The notes: generated from the letters alone by a model not told the origin. A stretch of DNA of 64,000 bases from RYN-133 sp963785425 (GCA_963785425.1 CAWAVG010000002.1:930001-994000); one strand, 5' to 3'. Shown: positions 8,593 through 17,416, numbered from the stretch's first letter. A program made the numbers and translations.

Positions 8593-9471
8593 ATGGCCGT
8601 CGACACGGCCACGGCAGCCGACGCCCCCCGCGTCGACGCGCCGCCCCCGGCTCGGCGCAAGCTGCGCCCGGCCACGTTCGTCTATGCCGGGATCGCCTAC
8701 GTGCTCGCCGCGCTGTTCCTGATCCCCTACGCCGAGATGATCATCGCGGCTGCACGTCCCAGCAATGAACTGAAGAACGCCGGCTACCTGCCCACGCACT
8801 TCGTCTGGACGAACTTCACGACGTTGTGGTCCGGCGGTCTCGGGAAGAACCTCGGCGTGAGCCTGCGCATCGCCGCGGGCGCGACGGTGCTTGCCCTGGT
8901 CGTCGCGATGCCCGCGGCGTACTACACCGCGCGTCGGCGCTTCCGCGGACGCACCGCGTTCCTCGTGCTCGTGCTCGTCACGCAGATGTTCCAGCCGACG
9001 GCGATGCTCGTCGGCATCTACAAGGAGTTCCTCGATCTCGGGCTCACCAACTCGGTGTTCGCGCTGATCCTCGTCAACGCCGGGTTCAACCTGGCGTTCG
9101 CGACGTGGATCCTCAACGCGTACATCTCCTCGATCCCGGTTGAGCTCGAGGAGGCCGCGATGGTCGACGGCGCGGGCCGGATCGGCGCCCTGTTCCGCGT
9201 GACGTTGCCGCTGGCGTGGCCCGGTGTCGTCACGGCGCTGATCTTCACGTTCATCGCGGCATGGAACGAGTTCGTCGTCGCGCTCATTCTCACCACCGAT
9301 CCCAGCAAGCAGCCGCTCACCGTCGCCCTCGACAGTTTCATCGGTGGCTACCAGATCGACTGGGGGCACCTGTTCGCCGCGTCGGCGCTCGCTACCGTGC
9401 CCGTGATCGTGCTGTTCGCCCTCATCGAGCGCAAGGTCGTCAGCGGCCTCACCGCGGGCTCCATCAAGTAG
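8593..9471 (+). CDS. ABC sugar transporter permease (MalG type)
   Basis: 292 residues, six membrane segments, with the EAA loop EEAAMVDGAGRIGALFRVTL around 180-199 and the MalG-like C-terminal end VSGLTAGSIK. It forms the heterodimeric channel with the permease at 7614. The ATG lies one base after the preceding stop. The 59-bp gap downstream to the convergent DeoR gene contains a small perfect hairpin (GACGCGA-T-TCGCGTC, 9499-9513) with no T-run. Confidence 0.92.
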   Translation: MAVDTATAADAPRVDAPPPARRKLRPATFVYAGIAYVLAALFLIPYAEMIIAAARPSNELKNAGYLPTHFVWTNFTTLWSGGLGKNLGVSLRIAAGATVLALVVAMPAAYYTARRRFRGRTAFLVLVLVTQMFQPTAMLVGIYKEFLDLGLTNSVFALILVNAGFNLAFATWILNAYISSIPVELEEAAMVDGAGRIGALFRVTLPLAWPGVVTALIFTFIAAWNEFVVALILTTDPSKQPLTVALDSFIGGYQIDWGHLFAASALATVPVIVLFALIERKVVSGLTAGSIK

Positions 9472-9530
9472 CCCACTCCAGAAGCAGTCGGTCGTGCAGA
9501 CGCGATTCGCGTCGGCTCAGCAAGTGGTGG

Positions 9531-10319
9531 TCACACCGTGCGGACCTCGACGCCGGCCGCGCGGAAGTCGGCGACCAACGCGCTGTCGGCGCCGTCGTCG
9601 GTGACGAGCAGGTCGATGCGCTGCGTGTCGCAGATCCGGCAGAACGCCCGCTTGCCCAGTTTCGAGCTGTCCGCGACCGCGACGACCCGGCGCGAACGCG
9701 CCACCATCGTCGCGTTGATCTGCGCTTCGCCCTCGTGCTGCGCGGCCGCTCCGTCGTCGACCGACAGAGCGTCGAGGCCGAGGAACATCACGTCGATCGT
9801 CAGGTCTTCGAGCATCCGGTTCGCGAGCGGACCGATCAGCTCGTACGAACGCGGGCGGGCCACGCCTCCGATCACCACGATCTTCACCTGCGGGCGAACC
9901 GTCAGCTCGTTGGCGATGTTGAGCGCGTTGGTGACCACGGTGACGCCGGCGTTGCCGTTCACACCTGCCTCCCGGTCGGCGCCCGCGGCGAGGCGACGCG
10001 CGACCTCGGTGTTCGTCGTCCCGCCGTTCATACCCACCACCGCCCCGGCGAACACCTCACGCGCCGCCACCGCGGCGATGCGCTGCTTCTCGTGGGGACG
10101 GCGCACCTGCTTGTACCGCAGCGGCAGGTCATAGCTGACCGACTGCGCGATCGCCCCGCCCCGGGTGCGGGCCACGAGCTGCTGCCCCGCCAGGTCGTCG
10201 AGGTCGCGCCGCACGGTCGCGGCCGACACGTCGAACTGCGTCGCGATGTCTTCGACGGACAGCGAGCCGCGCGTGACCAGCAGTTCGAGCACCGCGTTGA
10301 GCCGTTCATGCCGCTGCAC
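9531..10319 (-). CDS. DeoR/AgaR family transcriptional regulator
   Basis: 262 residues. The N-terminal winged helix-turn-helix (RHERLNAVLELLVTRGSLS followed by FDVSAATVRRDLDDL, about 3-45) is the DeoR signature, and the C-terminal DeoRC sensor domain includes GMNGGTTN and VAVADSSKLGK, which bind phosphorylated sugars in characterised members. It lies downstream of pfkB on the minus strand and between the two ABC cassettes, so it probably represses one or both in response to a sugar phosphate made by the PfkB kinase or the GH4 enzyme. Its operators are not identified. Confidence 0.92.
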   Translation of the reverse strand: MQRHERLNAVLELLVTRGSLSVEDIATQFDVSAATVRRDLDDLAGQQLVARTRGGAIAQSVSYDLPLRYKQVRRPHEKQRIAAVAAREVFAGAVVGMNGGTTNTEVARRLAAGADREAGVNGNAGVTVVTNALNIANELTVRPQVKIVVIGGVARPRSYELIGPLANRMLEDLTIDVMFLGLDALSVDDGAAAQHEGEAQINATMVARSRRVVAVADSSKLGKRAFCRICDTQRIDLLVTDDGADSALVADFRAAGVEVRTV

Positions 10320-10442
10320 AGCCGCACTCCCGTCGGTCCGGCCGAGGCCGCTGATCGTTAGTGCAGCTTATCGCGCAAATCGGTCAGTATGTTGCGCGCG
10401 GGAGGGGCCGAACACGCAGTTCTGCGCGCTTGCCCGCCGCGG

Positions 10443-11525
10443 TCAGCGTCGCACCCGTGGGATGCCCCGCGGACGCGGTCCGGCATCCGAGGCCCTCGCG
10501 ATCGTGGCGCTCGCCCGCCGCACCGAGATGCGTCCCGACGACGGCAGGACGTCTTCGACGAAGGCGTACGAGGCCACGTACTCGGCCGCTGTCGACGAAC
10601 CGTCGGCTGCGCGGGCCCGCATCCTCGCGAGCCAGTCGACGATGTCGCCCCAGCCGGGCGCGGCGAGTGACCCGCCCACGTACTGCACCGACAGCGCCGC
10701 GCACAGGTTGGCGAACGCGAGGCGCTGCTTCAACGGCCACTCCTCGAGGGTTCCGAGCACGAACGCCGCCCCGAACACGTCGCCGGCGCCGGTGGGGTCG
10801 TGTGCGTCTACGGGGAGCGACGGCACCCACTCCTCCTCCCCCGTCGTCGAGTCGACCGCGATCGAGCCTTGCCCACCGCACGTGACCACGGCGATCGGCA
10901 CCCGGTCGGCGAGGGCGTGCAACGCGTCGTGCGGATCGTCCGTGTGCGTGTATGCCATGGCCTCGACGCTGTTCGGCAGGAACGCATGGAAATGACGCAA
11001 CTGGGCAAGCACGCTGGACGGCCACTGCTCGGCCGGATCCCACCCGGTGTCGGCGAACAGCAGCATGTCGCCGGCGGCGGCCTGCTCCACCCACTCGCGC
11101 GGTTCGACGTCGAGATGGGCGAAACCGACACGCGCCTGCGGGACCGCGGGCAGCAGCTCGGACTGCGGCACCGGCGGCGCGTGCATGTGCGTCACCATCG
11201 CTCGGTCGCGGTCGACGACCATCGACACCGTCACCGGTGAGTGCCAGCCCGAGAAGCGCCGGGAGTAGCTCAGGTCGACACCCTCCTGCTCCTCGAGCGT
11301 CGACCAGCAGAAGTCGCCGTACATGTCGTCGCCGAACGCCGCGGCGAGCGCCGTCCCCAGGCCCAGCCGGCTGGCGGCGATGGCGAGGTTCGCGACGCCG
11401 CCCGGGCACGACCCCATGCCGTCGACGAGCTGCTCCGTCCCACGTGCCGGAATGTCGTGCAGACCGGTGAACACGATGTCCAGAAAGACCGTCCCGTTCA
11501 GGAAAAGGTCGAACGGTTCATTCAT
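10443..11525 (-). CDS. PfkB family carbohydrate kinase
   Basis: 360 residues of the ribokinase fold. The first PfkB signature GGVANLAIAASRLGLG is near 42-57 and the second, DPTGAGDVFGAAFV, starts at 243, with catalytic base Asp249. The ATG at 11525 was chosen; an ATG 18 bases upstream would overlap the divergent GH4 start. The gene is divergent from GH4 with only 16 bp between the start codons and precedes deoR. Because GH4 enzymes act on 6-phosphorylated sugars while the neighbouring importers deliver unphosphorylated ones, this kinase could supply the phosphate. That link is inference; the sugar is unknown. A 60-residue C-terminal extension beyond the core is unusual. Confidence 0.88.
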   Translation of the reverse strand: MNEPFDLFLNGTVFLDIVFTGLHDIPARGTEQLVDGMGSCPGGVANLAIAASRLGLGTALAAAFGDDMYGDFCWSTLEEQEGVDLSYSRRFSGWHSPVTVSMVVDRDRAMVTHMHAPPVPQSELLPAVPQARVGFAHLDVEPREWVEQAAAGDMLLFADTGWDPAEQWPSSVLAQLRHFHAFLPNSVEAMAYTHTDDPHDALHALADRVPIAVVTCGGQGSIAVDSTTGEEEWVPSLPVDAHDPTGAGDVFGAAFVLGTLEEWPLKQRLAFANLCAALSVQYVGGSLAAPGWGDIVDWLARMRARAADGSSTAAEYVASYAFVEDVLPSSGRISVRRASATIARASDAGPRPRGIPRVRR

Positions 11526-11541
11526 AACTAAAGTCTGCCCC

Positions 11542-12864
11542 ATGAAGGTCGCCGTGCTCGGAGGTGGCGGATTCCGGCTGCCGCTGATTCATCGCGCGCT
11601 GATCGCCGGCGCGCTGCCGATCGACGAAATCGTGTTGCAGGACGTCTCGGCCGAGCGGCTCGGTGTGATCGCCGCGGTGGTGCGCGGCGACGGCCCGCCG
11701 CTGCGTACGACCATCGACCTCGACGACGCGATCGACGGCGCGGACCTCGTGCTCGCCACGTTGCGCGTCGGCGGGCTGGACGGGCGCGTGCGCGACGAGC
11801 GCGACGCGATCGAGCTCGGCGTGATCGGTCAGGAGACCGTGGGCGCCGGCGGTCTCGCGTCCGCGTTGCGGGTCGTGCCGGTCGTAGACGACATCGCTCG
11901 GCGCGTGGCGGCCCGCGCGCCGCGGTCATGGTTCATATCGATGACCAATCCGGCCGGCATCGTCACCGAGGCGATGGCCGCGACGCTCGGCAACCGTGTC
12001 ATCGGGGTGTGCGACTCACCGGTCGCCCTCATCCGGCGGGTGTGCGCCGCGCTCGGCATCGATCCCGGTACATCGCTCGCGGCCGTCACCGGTGTAGCCG
12101 AGGTCGACTACCTCGGACTGAATCATCTCGGCTGGCTGCGCTCGCTTCGGGTCGACGACGTGGACGTGCTGCCCCGGTTCATCGCCGACCCGACGCTCGT
12201 CGCCCGAGTGGAGGAAGGTCGGCTGTTCGGCGCGGATCTGCTGCAGGCGCTCGGCACCGTACCGAATGAGTACCTGTACTGGTACTACGCGCGCGAGGAC
12301 GCATATCGCGCCCTCGTCGCCGCCGGCCGCACCCGCGGCGAACACGTCCGCAATCAGCAGCTCGCCTTCTATCGCGCCGCGCTGGCCGAGCCCGCGAGCG
12401 CCGCCGAACTCTGGCGGCAGGCCAACGACGAACGCAACCGCAGCTACTTCGCCGAGCTGCGGACGGACGAGCGCGACGACGTCGACATTGCCGTCGGCGG
12501 TTACGAATCGGTCGCGGTCACACTCGCCGAGGCGCTCACCGGCGGCACGCCGACACGGCTCGTCCTCAACGTCCCCAACGCGACGACCGTCACCGCGCTC
12601 GCCCCGGACGCGGTGATCGAAACCGTGTGCGAGGTCGACGGCACCGGAGCCCGCCCGCTCCCCCTGGCCGGGCCGAACCACCACGAACTCGGCCTGATCG
12701 CGACGATCAAGGACTGCGAGCGCTCGGTCATCGCCGCGGCGCGCAGCGGCTCGCGCGGGTTGGCGCTGCGCGCCTTCGCCACCCACCCCCTGGTCGGATC
12801 GCTGACGACGGCACGGGAGCTTGCGACAGGCGCCGATGACCGCGCGGCGATGCGAGAGCAATAG
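11542..12864 (+). CDS. Glycoside hydrolase family 4, 6-phospho-beta-glucosidase type
   Basis: 440 residues. GH4 enzymes cleave phosphorylated glycosides by an NAD+- and Mn2+-dependent redox-elimination mechanism. The N-terminal Rossmann motif VAVLGGGGFRLP (3-14) binds NAD, FISMTNPAGIVTE (131-143) and GVCDSP with Cys157 provide part of the metal site, and LGLNHLGW supplies His195. The family resemblance is to 6-phospho-beta-glucosidases of the CelF/LicH group. The ATG at 11542 gives the correct beta-strand start. It is followed after 54 bp by the second lipoprotein gene, with a palindrome (12883-12894) between, so it may be the first gene of that operon or separately controlled. Confidence 0.9.
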   Translation: MKVAVLGGGGFRLPLIHRALIAGALPIDEIVLQDVSAERLGVIAAVVRGDGPPLRTTIDLDDAIDGADLVLATLRVGGLDGRVRDERDAIELGVIGQETVGAGGLASALRVVPVVDDIARRVAARAPRSWFISMTNPAGIVTEAMAATLGNRVIGVCDSPVALIRRVCAALGIDPGTSLAAVTGVAEVDYLGLNHLGWLRSLRVDDVDVLPRFIADPTLVARVEEGRLFGADLLQALGTVPNEYLYWYYAREDAYRALVAAGRTRGEHVRNQQLAFYRAALAEPASAAELWRQANDERNRSYFAELRTDERDDVDIAVGGYESVAVTLAEALTGGTPTRLVLNVPNATTVTALAPDAVIETVCEVDGTGARPLPLAGPNHHELGLIATIKDCERSVIAAARSGSRGLALRAFATHPLVGSLTTARELATGADDRAAMREQ

Positions 12865-12882
12865 GCGGCTGATTGTGACGTA

Positions 12883-12894
12883 TTGTCCGGACAA
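12883..12894. promoter_or_regulatory. 12-bp perfect palindrome, candidate operator
   Basis: TTGTCCGGACAA reads identically on both strands and lies 24 bp before the GTG of the second sugar-binding lipoprotein and 18 bp after the GH4 stop. Its size and position suit a dimeric repressor such as a GntR- or LacI-type protein. The DeoR regulator at 9531 is the only regulator in the locus, but DeoR sites are usually longer, so the binding protein is unknown. Confidence 0.5.
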
Positions 12895-12918
12895 CACGCC
12901 TTTTCGACGGAGGTCTGC

Positions 12919-14235
12919 GTGATCGTCTCGGCAACAGCTCCCCGCCACGCCAGCGCGCTGCGTCGCGCACTCACCTGCCTGGCCGCCGCCGGCCTGACCC
13001 TGAGCATGGCGGCATGCGGCGGTTCGTCCGGCGGCAGTTCGTCGTCCGGTCCGGCGAAGATCACCTTCTGGAGCGCCGGATCGAAGGACGTCATCAGCTA
13101 CCTGCAGTCGCACTTCAACGCGACGCACAAGGACGTCAAGGTCACCGGTCAGTACATCGCCAGTTCCGACCAACTGACGGCCAAGGAGGTGTCCGCGATC
13201 AAGAGCGGCACCGAGCCGAATGTGGTCATCGGCCAGGATCCCTCATCGTTACCGCTGCTCGCCCAGAGCGGGAAGGTCGTCGACCTGACCTCGGCACTCA
13301 AGCCCGAAACCGATGCCCTCTACCCCGGCATCCGCACCGCTCTGATGTACCAGGGCAAGCAGCTCGGGTTCGCCCTCGGCGGCGTCGGCGACTACTGCCT
13401 CTTCTACAACAAGACAGACTTCAAGAACGCCGGCATCACCTCTCCCCCGACCACATGGGCGGAGGTCGAGCAGGACGCGATCAAGTTGTCGAACCCTGCC
13501 AAGCACCACTACGGCATCTACATCCCGCTCGGCTCGTCGGAGTGGATCTCGTATCTGTGGGAGGGACTGCTGTGGGCCAACGGCGGGCAGTTCCTGTCGA
13601 GCGACGGCAAGTCGGTGGCTTTCGACAGCAAGGCCGGTGTCGACGCCCTGACGACCTGGGTCGACCTCATCCGCAAGGACCACGCGGCCCCGATGAACAG
13701 CTACGCCGAGGCGGGCAGCTACGACGGCGCGCCTGCCTTCGCCGGCGGGAACGTGTCGATGATCATCGAGGGCCAGTTCGCGCTGCAGCCGTTCCGTGAA
13801 GCCAAGATCGATTTCGGCGTCGCGCCGTTCCCGGCCGGGACGTCCGGCAAGTCGGCGACCGGGATCGGTGTCGGGGTCGCGTCCGTGTTCGACCACGGCG
13901 ACGCCTCGAACAAGGCGGCCGAGGAATTCCTGCAGTGGCTCGGACAGCCGGCGCAGGGTGCGTACCTGACGGCACAGTCGAGCGGCCTGCCGAGCGCGCC
14001 GAACCAGCTCACCCAGCCGGCGGTGAAGAAGGAAGCTGCCTCCGACCCGACGTACAAGGTCTTCGCCGCACAGCTGAAGACCGGTCAGTCGCGGCCGACG
14101 ATCCCCGCCTACGCCGCGATCTCGACGGCGTTGTCGACGCAGATCGACGCCGCGCTCAGAGGCACGATCTCGCCTGCAGACGCGTTGGCGAAGGCGGCGC
14201 AGCAAGGTAACCAGGCCATCCAGCAGTCGTCCTGA
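12919..14235 (+). CDS. ABC transporter sugar-binding lipoprotein
   Basis: 438 residues, the solute-binding subunit of the second importer. The signal peptide runs to a lipobox SMAAC with the lipidated Cys at residue 33, then a Gly/Ser linker. The body contains the cluster-1 features KITFWSAGSKDVI, TEPNVVIGQDPSSLPLL and FAGGNVSMIIEGQFALQPF. The GTG at 12919 was chosen because GGAGG sits five bases upstream at 12909-12913; an upstream TTG would lie inside the palindrome. Two permeases follow at 14250 and 15224. The sequence is clearly different from the lipoprotein at 6334, so the two importers probably have different ligands. Confidence 0.9.
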   Translation: MIVSATAPRHASALRRALTCLAAAGLTLSMAACGGSSGGSSSSGPAKITFWSAGSKDVISYLQSHFNATHKDVKVTGQYIASSDQLTAKEVSAIKSGTEPNVVIGQDPSSLPLLAQSGKVVDLTSALKPETDALYPGIRTALMYQGKQLGFALGGVGDYCLFYNKTDFKNAGITSPPTTWAEVEQDAIKLSNPAKHHYGIYIPLGSSEWISYLWEGLLWANGGQFLSSDGKSVAFDSKAGVDALTTWVDLIRKDHAAPMNSYAEAGSYDGAPAFAGGNVSMIIEGQFALQPFREAKIDFGVAPFPAGTSGKSATGIGVGVASVFDHGDASNKAAEEFLQWLGQPAQGAYLTAQSSGLPSAPNQLTQPAVKKEAASDPTYKVFAAQLKTGQSRPTIPAYAAISTALSTQIDAALRGTISPADALAKAAQQGNQAIQQSS

Positions 14236-14249
14236 CACCGCGCCTGTCG

Positions 14250-15224
14250 ATGGGACCGTCCTCGCGCATCCGGCCCCGGCGACCGGACCCGCCCGCGTCG
14301 GCTGCCGTGGTCAGGGCGCCGCGGCGTCCGCGCCAACCCGGTCGCGGACGGGTGCGGGCAACCGCGTACACGTTCATCGCGCCGGTGCTGGTGCTGACGT
14401 TCGTCTTCTCGGTGCTGCCGTTGATCATGGTGTTCCGGCGCAGCCTGTACAAGGGCAACATCTTCGACATCGATCTGAAGTTCGCGGGGTTGGCGAACTA
14501 CCGCGACGTGTTCAACACCGGCGGCAGCCACGCGCTGATCGTCACCGCGGTCTACACGATCGGGTTCGTGCTCGTCTGCATGGTGTTCGGGCTCGCGATC
14601 GCGCTGCTGCTCGACGTGAAGCTGCCGGGCCTGAGCTGGGTGCGAGCGTTCTTCGTCATCCCGCTGGTCGTGCCCGCTGTCGCGACCGCGCTGATCTGGT
14701 TCACGCTGTTCCAGCCGAACACGGGCCTGTTCAACCGCGTGCTGGACGGTCTCGGCCTGCCGCAGGCCACCCTCGATTCGAAGGGCACGGCCCTCGTGGC
14801 CGTCATCGCGTACGGCGCCTGGCAGTTCTTCGGCGAGGTCGTCATCCTGTACCTGGCCGCGCTGAAGTCGCTGCCGGGTGACGTGATCGAGGCGTCGACG
14901 GTCGACGGCGCCTCGGCGTGGCAGCGGCTGCGGTTCATCCGGCTGCCCCTCGTGCGGCAACAGACCGCCCTGATCGCGGTGATCGCCACCCTCACCGGGC
15001 TGCAGACGTTCACCCAGATCTACGTACTCACCAACGGCGGGCCGGAGGGCGCGACCCAGACCGCGCTGTACTACGTCTATCAGCAGGGTTTCGGTCTCGG
15101 TGCCGCCGGTTCGGCAGGACGCGCCGATGCGATGGCCGTGATCCTGTTCCTCATCTCGCTGCTCGTGACGCTCGTGCAACTCGCGATCGTCGGCCGCGCG
15201 AGCCGTGCCGAACGGGCCGGCTGA
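14250..15224 (+). CDS. ABC sugar transporter permease (MalF type)
   Basis: 324 residues. A basic, Pro-rich cytoplasmic N-terminus (about 35 residues) precedes six membrane segments. The EAA-type loop VIEASTVDGASAWQRLRFIR lies around 211-230. It follows the lipoprotein gene by 14 bp and overlaps the next permease by one base (TGATG), so expression of the two channel subunits is coupled. No ATPase gene accompanies the cassette. Confidence 0.92.
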   Translation: MGPSSRIRPRRPDPPASAAVVRAPRRPRQPGRGRVRATAYTFIAPVLVLTFVFSVLPLIMVFRRSLYKGNIFDIDLKFAGLANYRDVFNTGGSHALIVTAVYTIGFVLVCMVFGLAIALLLDVKLPGLSWVRAFFVIPLVVPAVATALIWFTLFQPNTGLFNRVLDGLGLPQATLDSKGTALVAVIAYGAWQFFGEVVILYLAALKSLPGDVIEASTVDGASAWQRLRFIRLPLVRQQTALIAVIATLTGLQTFTQIYVLTNGGPEGATQTALYYVYQQGFGLGAAGSAGRADAMAVILFLISLLVTLVQLAIVGRASRAERAG

Positions 15225-16051
15225 TGCGCATCGCCGTCCCTACCCGGATCGCCGTGTACCTGCTCGTGGCGATCTCGGTGCTGCTCGTCGTGTTCCCGCT
15301 GCTGTGGATGGTGTTCTCGGCGGTGAAGAGCAACGGCGACATCATCAACCCGAACGCGCCGCTGATCCCGACGCACTGGCACTGGTCGAATCTGGTCAAG
15401 GCATGGGATGCCGCGCCGTTCGGTCGGTTCCTGCTCAACAGTGCGATCTTCAGCATCGTGACGACGGTGGGCCAGACGGCAACCGGCCTGCTCGCCGGCT
15501 ACGCGTTCGCCATGTTCGAGTTCCCGCTGAAGCGCGTGCTGTTCTACGGCGTGCTGTCGGGCCTGATGATCCCGTTCACGGTGGTGCTGGTGCCGGTCGT
15601 GCAGTTGCTGGCCGATGTGCACTGGATCGACACCTGGCAGGGCCTGTTGGTGCCGAACATCGCGTCAGCACTCGGCTGTTTCCTGTTCCGCCAGTTCTTT
15701 CTCGGCGTACCCGTCGACCTCGGTGAGGCGGCTCGCCTCGACGGCGCCGGCGAGTGGCGCATCTTCTACAGCGTCTACCGCCCGCTCGCGCAACCGATGA
15801 TCGCGGCTTTCACGATGATCGCCTTCCTGCAGAACTGGAACAACTTCCTGTTCCCGCTGGTCGTCACCAACTCCGAGAAGTTGATGATGGTGTCGCAGGG
15901 CCTGACGCTGTTCCAGGCCGATCCGATCAACAAGGTGTCCTACAACCTGTTGATGGCCGGCTCGCTGATCGCGGTTGCGCCGATCCTCGTCGTGGCGATG
16001 TTCGCCCAGCGCAAGGTGGTCGACGGTCTGTCGCTCGGTGCGGTGCGCTGA
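15224..16051 (+). CDS. ABC sugar transporter permease (MalG type)
   Basis: 275 residues. The ATG at 15224 shares its A with the preceding stop codon. Six membrane segments are visible, the EAA loop is DLGEAARLDGAGEWRIFYSV near 163-182, and the protein ends in the MalG-like VDGLSLGAVR. It completes the second sugar importer and converges on the FMO gene with a 4-bp gap. Confidence 0.92.
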   Translation: MRIAVPTRIAVYLLVAISVLLVVFPLLWMVFSAVKSNGDIINPNAPLIPTHWHWSNLVKAWDAAPFGRFLLNSAIFSIVTTVGQTATGLLAGYAFAMFEFPLKRVLFYGVLSGLMIPFTVVLVPVVQLLADVHWIDTWQGLLVPNIASALGCFLFRQFFLGVPVDLGEAARLDGAGEWRIFYSVYRPLAQPMIAAFTMIAFLQNWNNFLFPLVVTNSEKLMMVSQGLTLFQADPINKVSYNLLMAGSLIAVAPILVVAMFAQRKVVDGLSLGAVR

Positions 16052-16055
16052 TCGG

Positions 16056-17363
16056 TCAGACGCGGGTCGCCTTGCGCGCCTTCTTGAGCTCGGCCAGGTG
16101 CTCGAGGAAGTCGACCTGGATGGTGTGCCGCTTCGACTGCACGTACCGCCGCGCGACGGCGCGGTGGTAGTTCGCGATCTCGCGCCGCATCTCACGTTCG
16201 GACGGCAACCTGGCGCTGCCGTCGAGAAGGTCGGCCACCCACTCCGACTGCGCCTCGGCGAGTGGCATGATCGCGCCGAGCGGCTGCACCAGCCCGATGA
16301 AGTAGAGACCGGGGTTCGCGGGGTCGACGACGCGGTGGAACAGCTCGATCCGGTTGTCGACGGCGTTGATCACGGTCGTGTCGAGGAACGGGAACGTGAT
16401 CTTGTAGCCGGTGCAGTACACGACGACGTCGATCACCTCCGACGAACCGTCGGTGAAGAACACCTTGTCGCCGTCGAGTCGCTCGATGTTCGGCTTCACC
16501 GTGATGTCGCCGTGCCCGAGCCGCGTGAGAATGTCGTCGCTGATGGTCGGGTGCGCGGCGAGCACGTTGTGGTCGGGCTGTGGCAGCCCGTACTTCGTGA
16601 TCCTGCCGCGCGACAGCCGCAGCAGCGCGGCCAGCCCGAGCCGCTTCGTCCAGAGGAACGGCGACTGCGCGAGCGGTGAAGTCGTCAGATGGTCGGTCGG
16701 AATCCCGAACAGGTACTTGGGGATGACGTGGGCGCCGCGCCGCATCGCGAGGAACGTGCGCTCGCTGACCGTCGACGTCTCGACGGCGATGTCGCAGGCC
16801 GAGTTCCCGATGCCGAGCACGAGCACGCGCTTGCCCTCGTACCCGTCGAAGTCCTTGTAGTCGTGCGAATGCAGCTGCCGCCCGGTGAAGGTGTCCGCCC
16901 CGGGGAACGCCGGCTCCGGAAACCGGGCGTCCCAGTGATGGCCGTTCGCGACCAGCACCGCGTCGTAGCGATGCGTTTGCGTGACGTCCGAGTCGCGGGG
17001 TCGTACGGTCACGTCCCACCCGTCGCCGGCCCTCGTGACCGAGGTGACCGTGGTGCGGAACCGGATACGGTCACGGAAACCGAAGTGGTCGACGAAGCTG
17101 TCGAAGTAGTGCGCGATCTGGGCGTGGTTCGGGTACGTCGGGTTTCGGTCGCTCATCGGGAACGACGCGTACTCCATGATCTGTCGCGAGGTGTTGATGT
17201 GCAGCGACCGATACGCCGAGGACATGCCGTTGTCGTTGAGGTAGCGCCAGTTGCCGCCCACCTCGGACCCGATCTCGTAGCATTCGTAGTCGATGCCCCG
17301 CGCCTGCAGCACCTGGCAGGCGGCTATCCCGGACGATCCGGCTCCGATGATCGCGACGCGCAC
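16056..17363 (-). CDS. Flavin-containing monooxygenase (FMO)
   Basis: 435 residues. An N-terminal FAD motif VAIIGAGSSGIAA (3-15), the FMO-identifying sequence FTGRQLHSHDY, and a second nucleotide-binding motif LVLGIGNSACDIA for NADPH place it in the class B monooxygenases that insert oxygen into N, S or carbonyl substrates. The GTG at 17363 was preferred because it directly precedes the FAD strand and follows a GGAAGGGAA ribosome site; a longer frame would overlap the operator. It is divergent from the TetR gene and probably under its control. Substrate unknown. Confidence 0.9.
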   Translation of the reverse strand: MRVAIIGAGSSGIAACQVLQARGIDYECYEIGSEVGGNWRYLNDNGMSSAYRSLHINTSRQIMEYASFPMSDRNPTYPNHAQIAHYFDSFVDHFGFRDRIRFRTTVTSVTRAGDGWDVTVRPRDSDVTQTHRYDAVLVANGHHWDARFPEPAFPGADTFTGRQLHSHDYKDFDGYEGKRVLVLGIGNSACDIAVETSTVSERTFLAMRRGAHVIPKYLFGIPTDHLTTSPLAQSPFLWTKRLGLAALLRLSRGRITKYGLPQPDHNVLAAHPTISDDILTRLGHGDITVKPNIERLDGDKVFFTDGSSEVIDVVVYCTGYKITFPFLDTTVINAVDNRIELFHRVVDPANPGLYFIGLVQPLGAIMPLAEAQSEWVADLLDGSARLPSEREMRREIANYHRAVARRYVQSKRHTIQVDFLEHLAELKKARKATRV

Positions 17364-17389
17364 GGTTGTCGTTCCCTTCCACTTGCGGC

Positions 17390-17405
17390 ATGACCAGGTG
17401 GTCAT
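17390..17405. promoter_or_regulatory. Candidate TetR operator in divergent promoter
   Basis: A perfect 7-bp inverted repeat, ATGACCA-GG-TGGTCAT, occupies the centre of the 53-bp gap between the FMO start (17363) and the TetR start (17417). The right arm ends 11 bp before the TetR start codon. Size, symmetry and placement are those of TetR-family operators that control a divergent target together with their own gene. Confidence 0.7.
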
Positions 17406-17416
17406 AAACTGAGCCT

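Noticed and set aside
11526..11543. Upstream ATG at 11543 as the PfkB start
   Set aside because: It would overlap the divergent GH4 start codon and adds six non-conserved residues; the ATG at 11525 fits the family.
17364..17405. Longer FMO reading frame starting at 17405
   Set aside because: Its first 14 codons cover the palindromic operator and precede a good GTG with ribosome site directly before the FAD motif.
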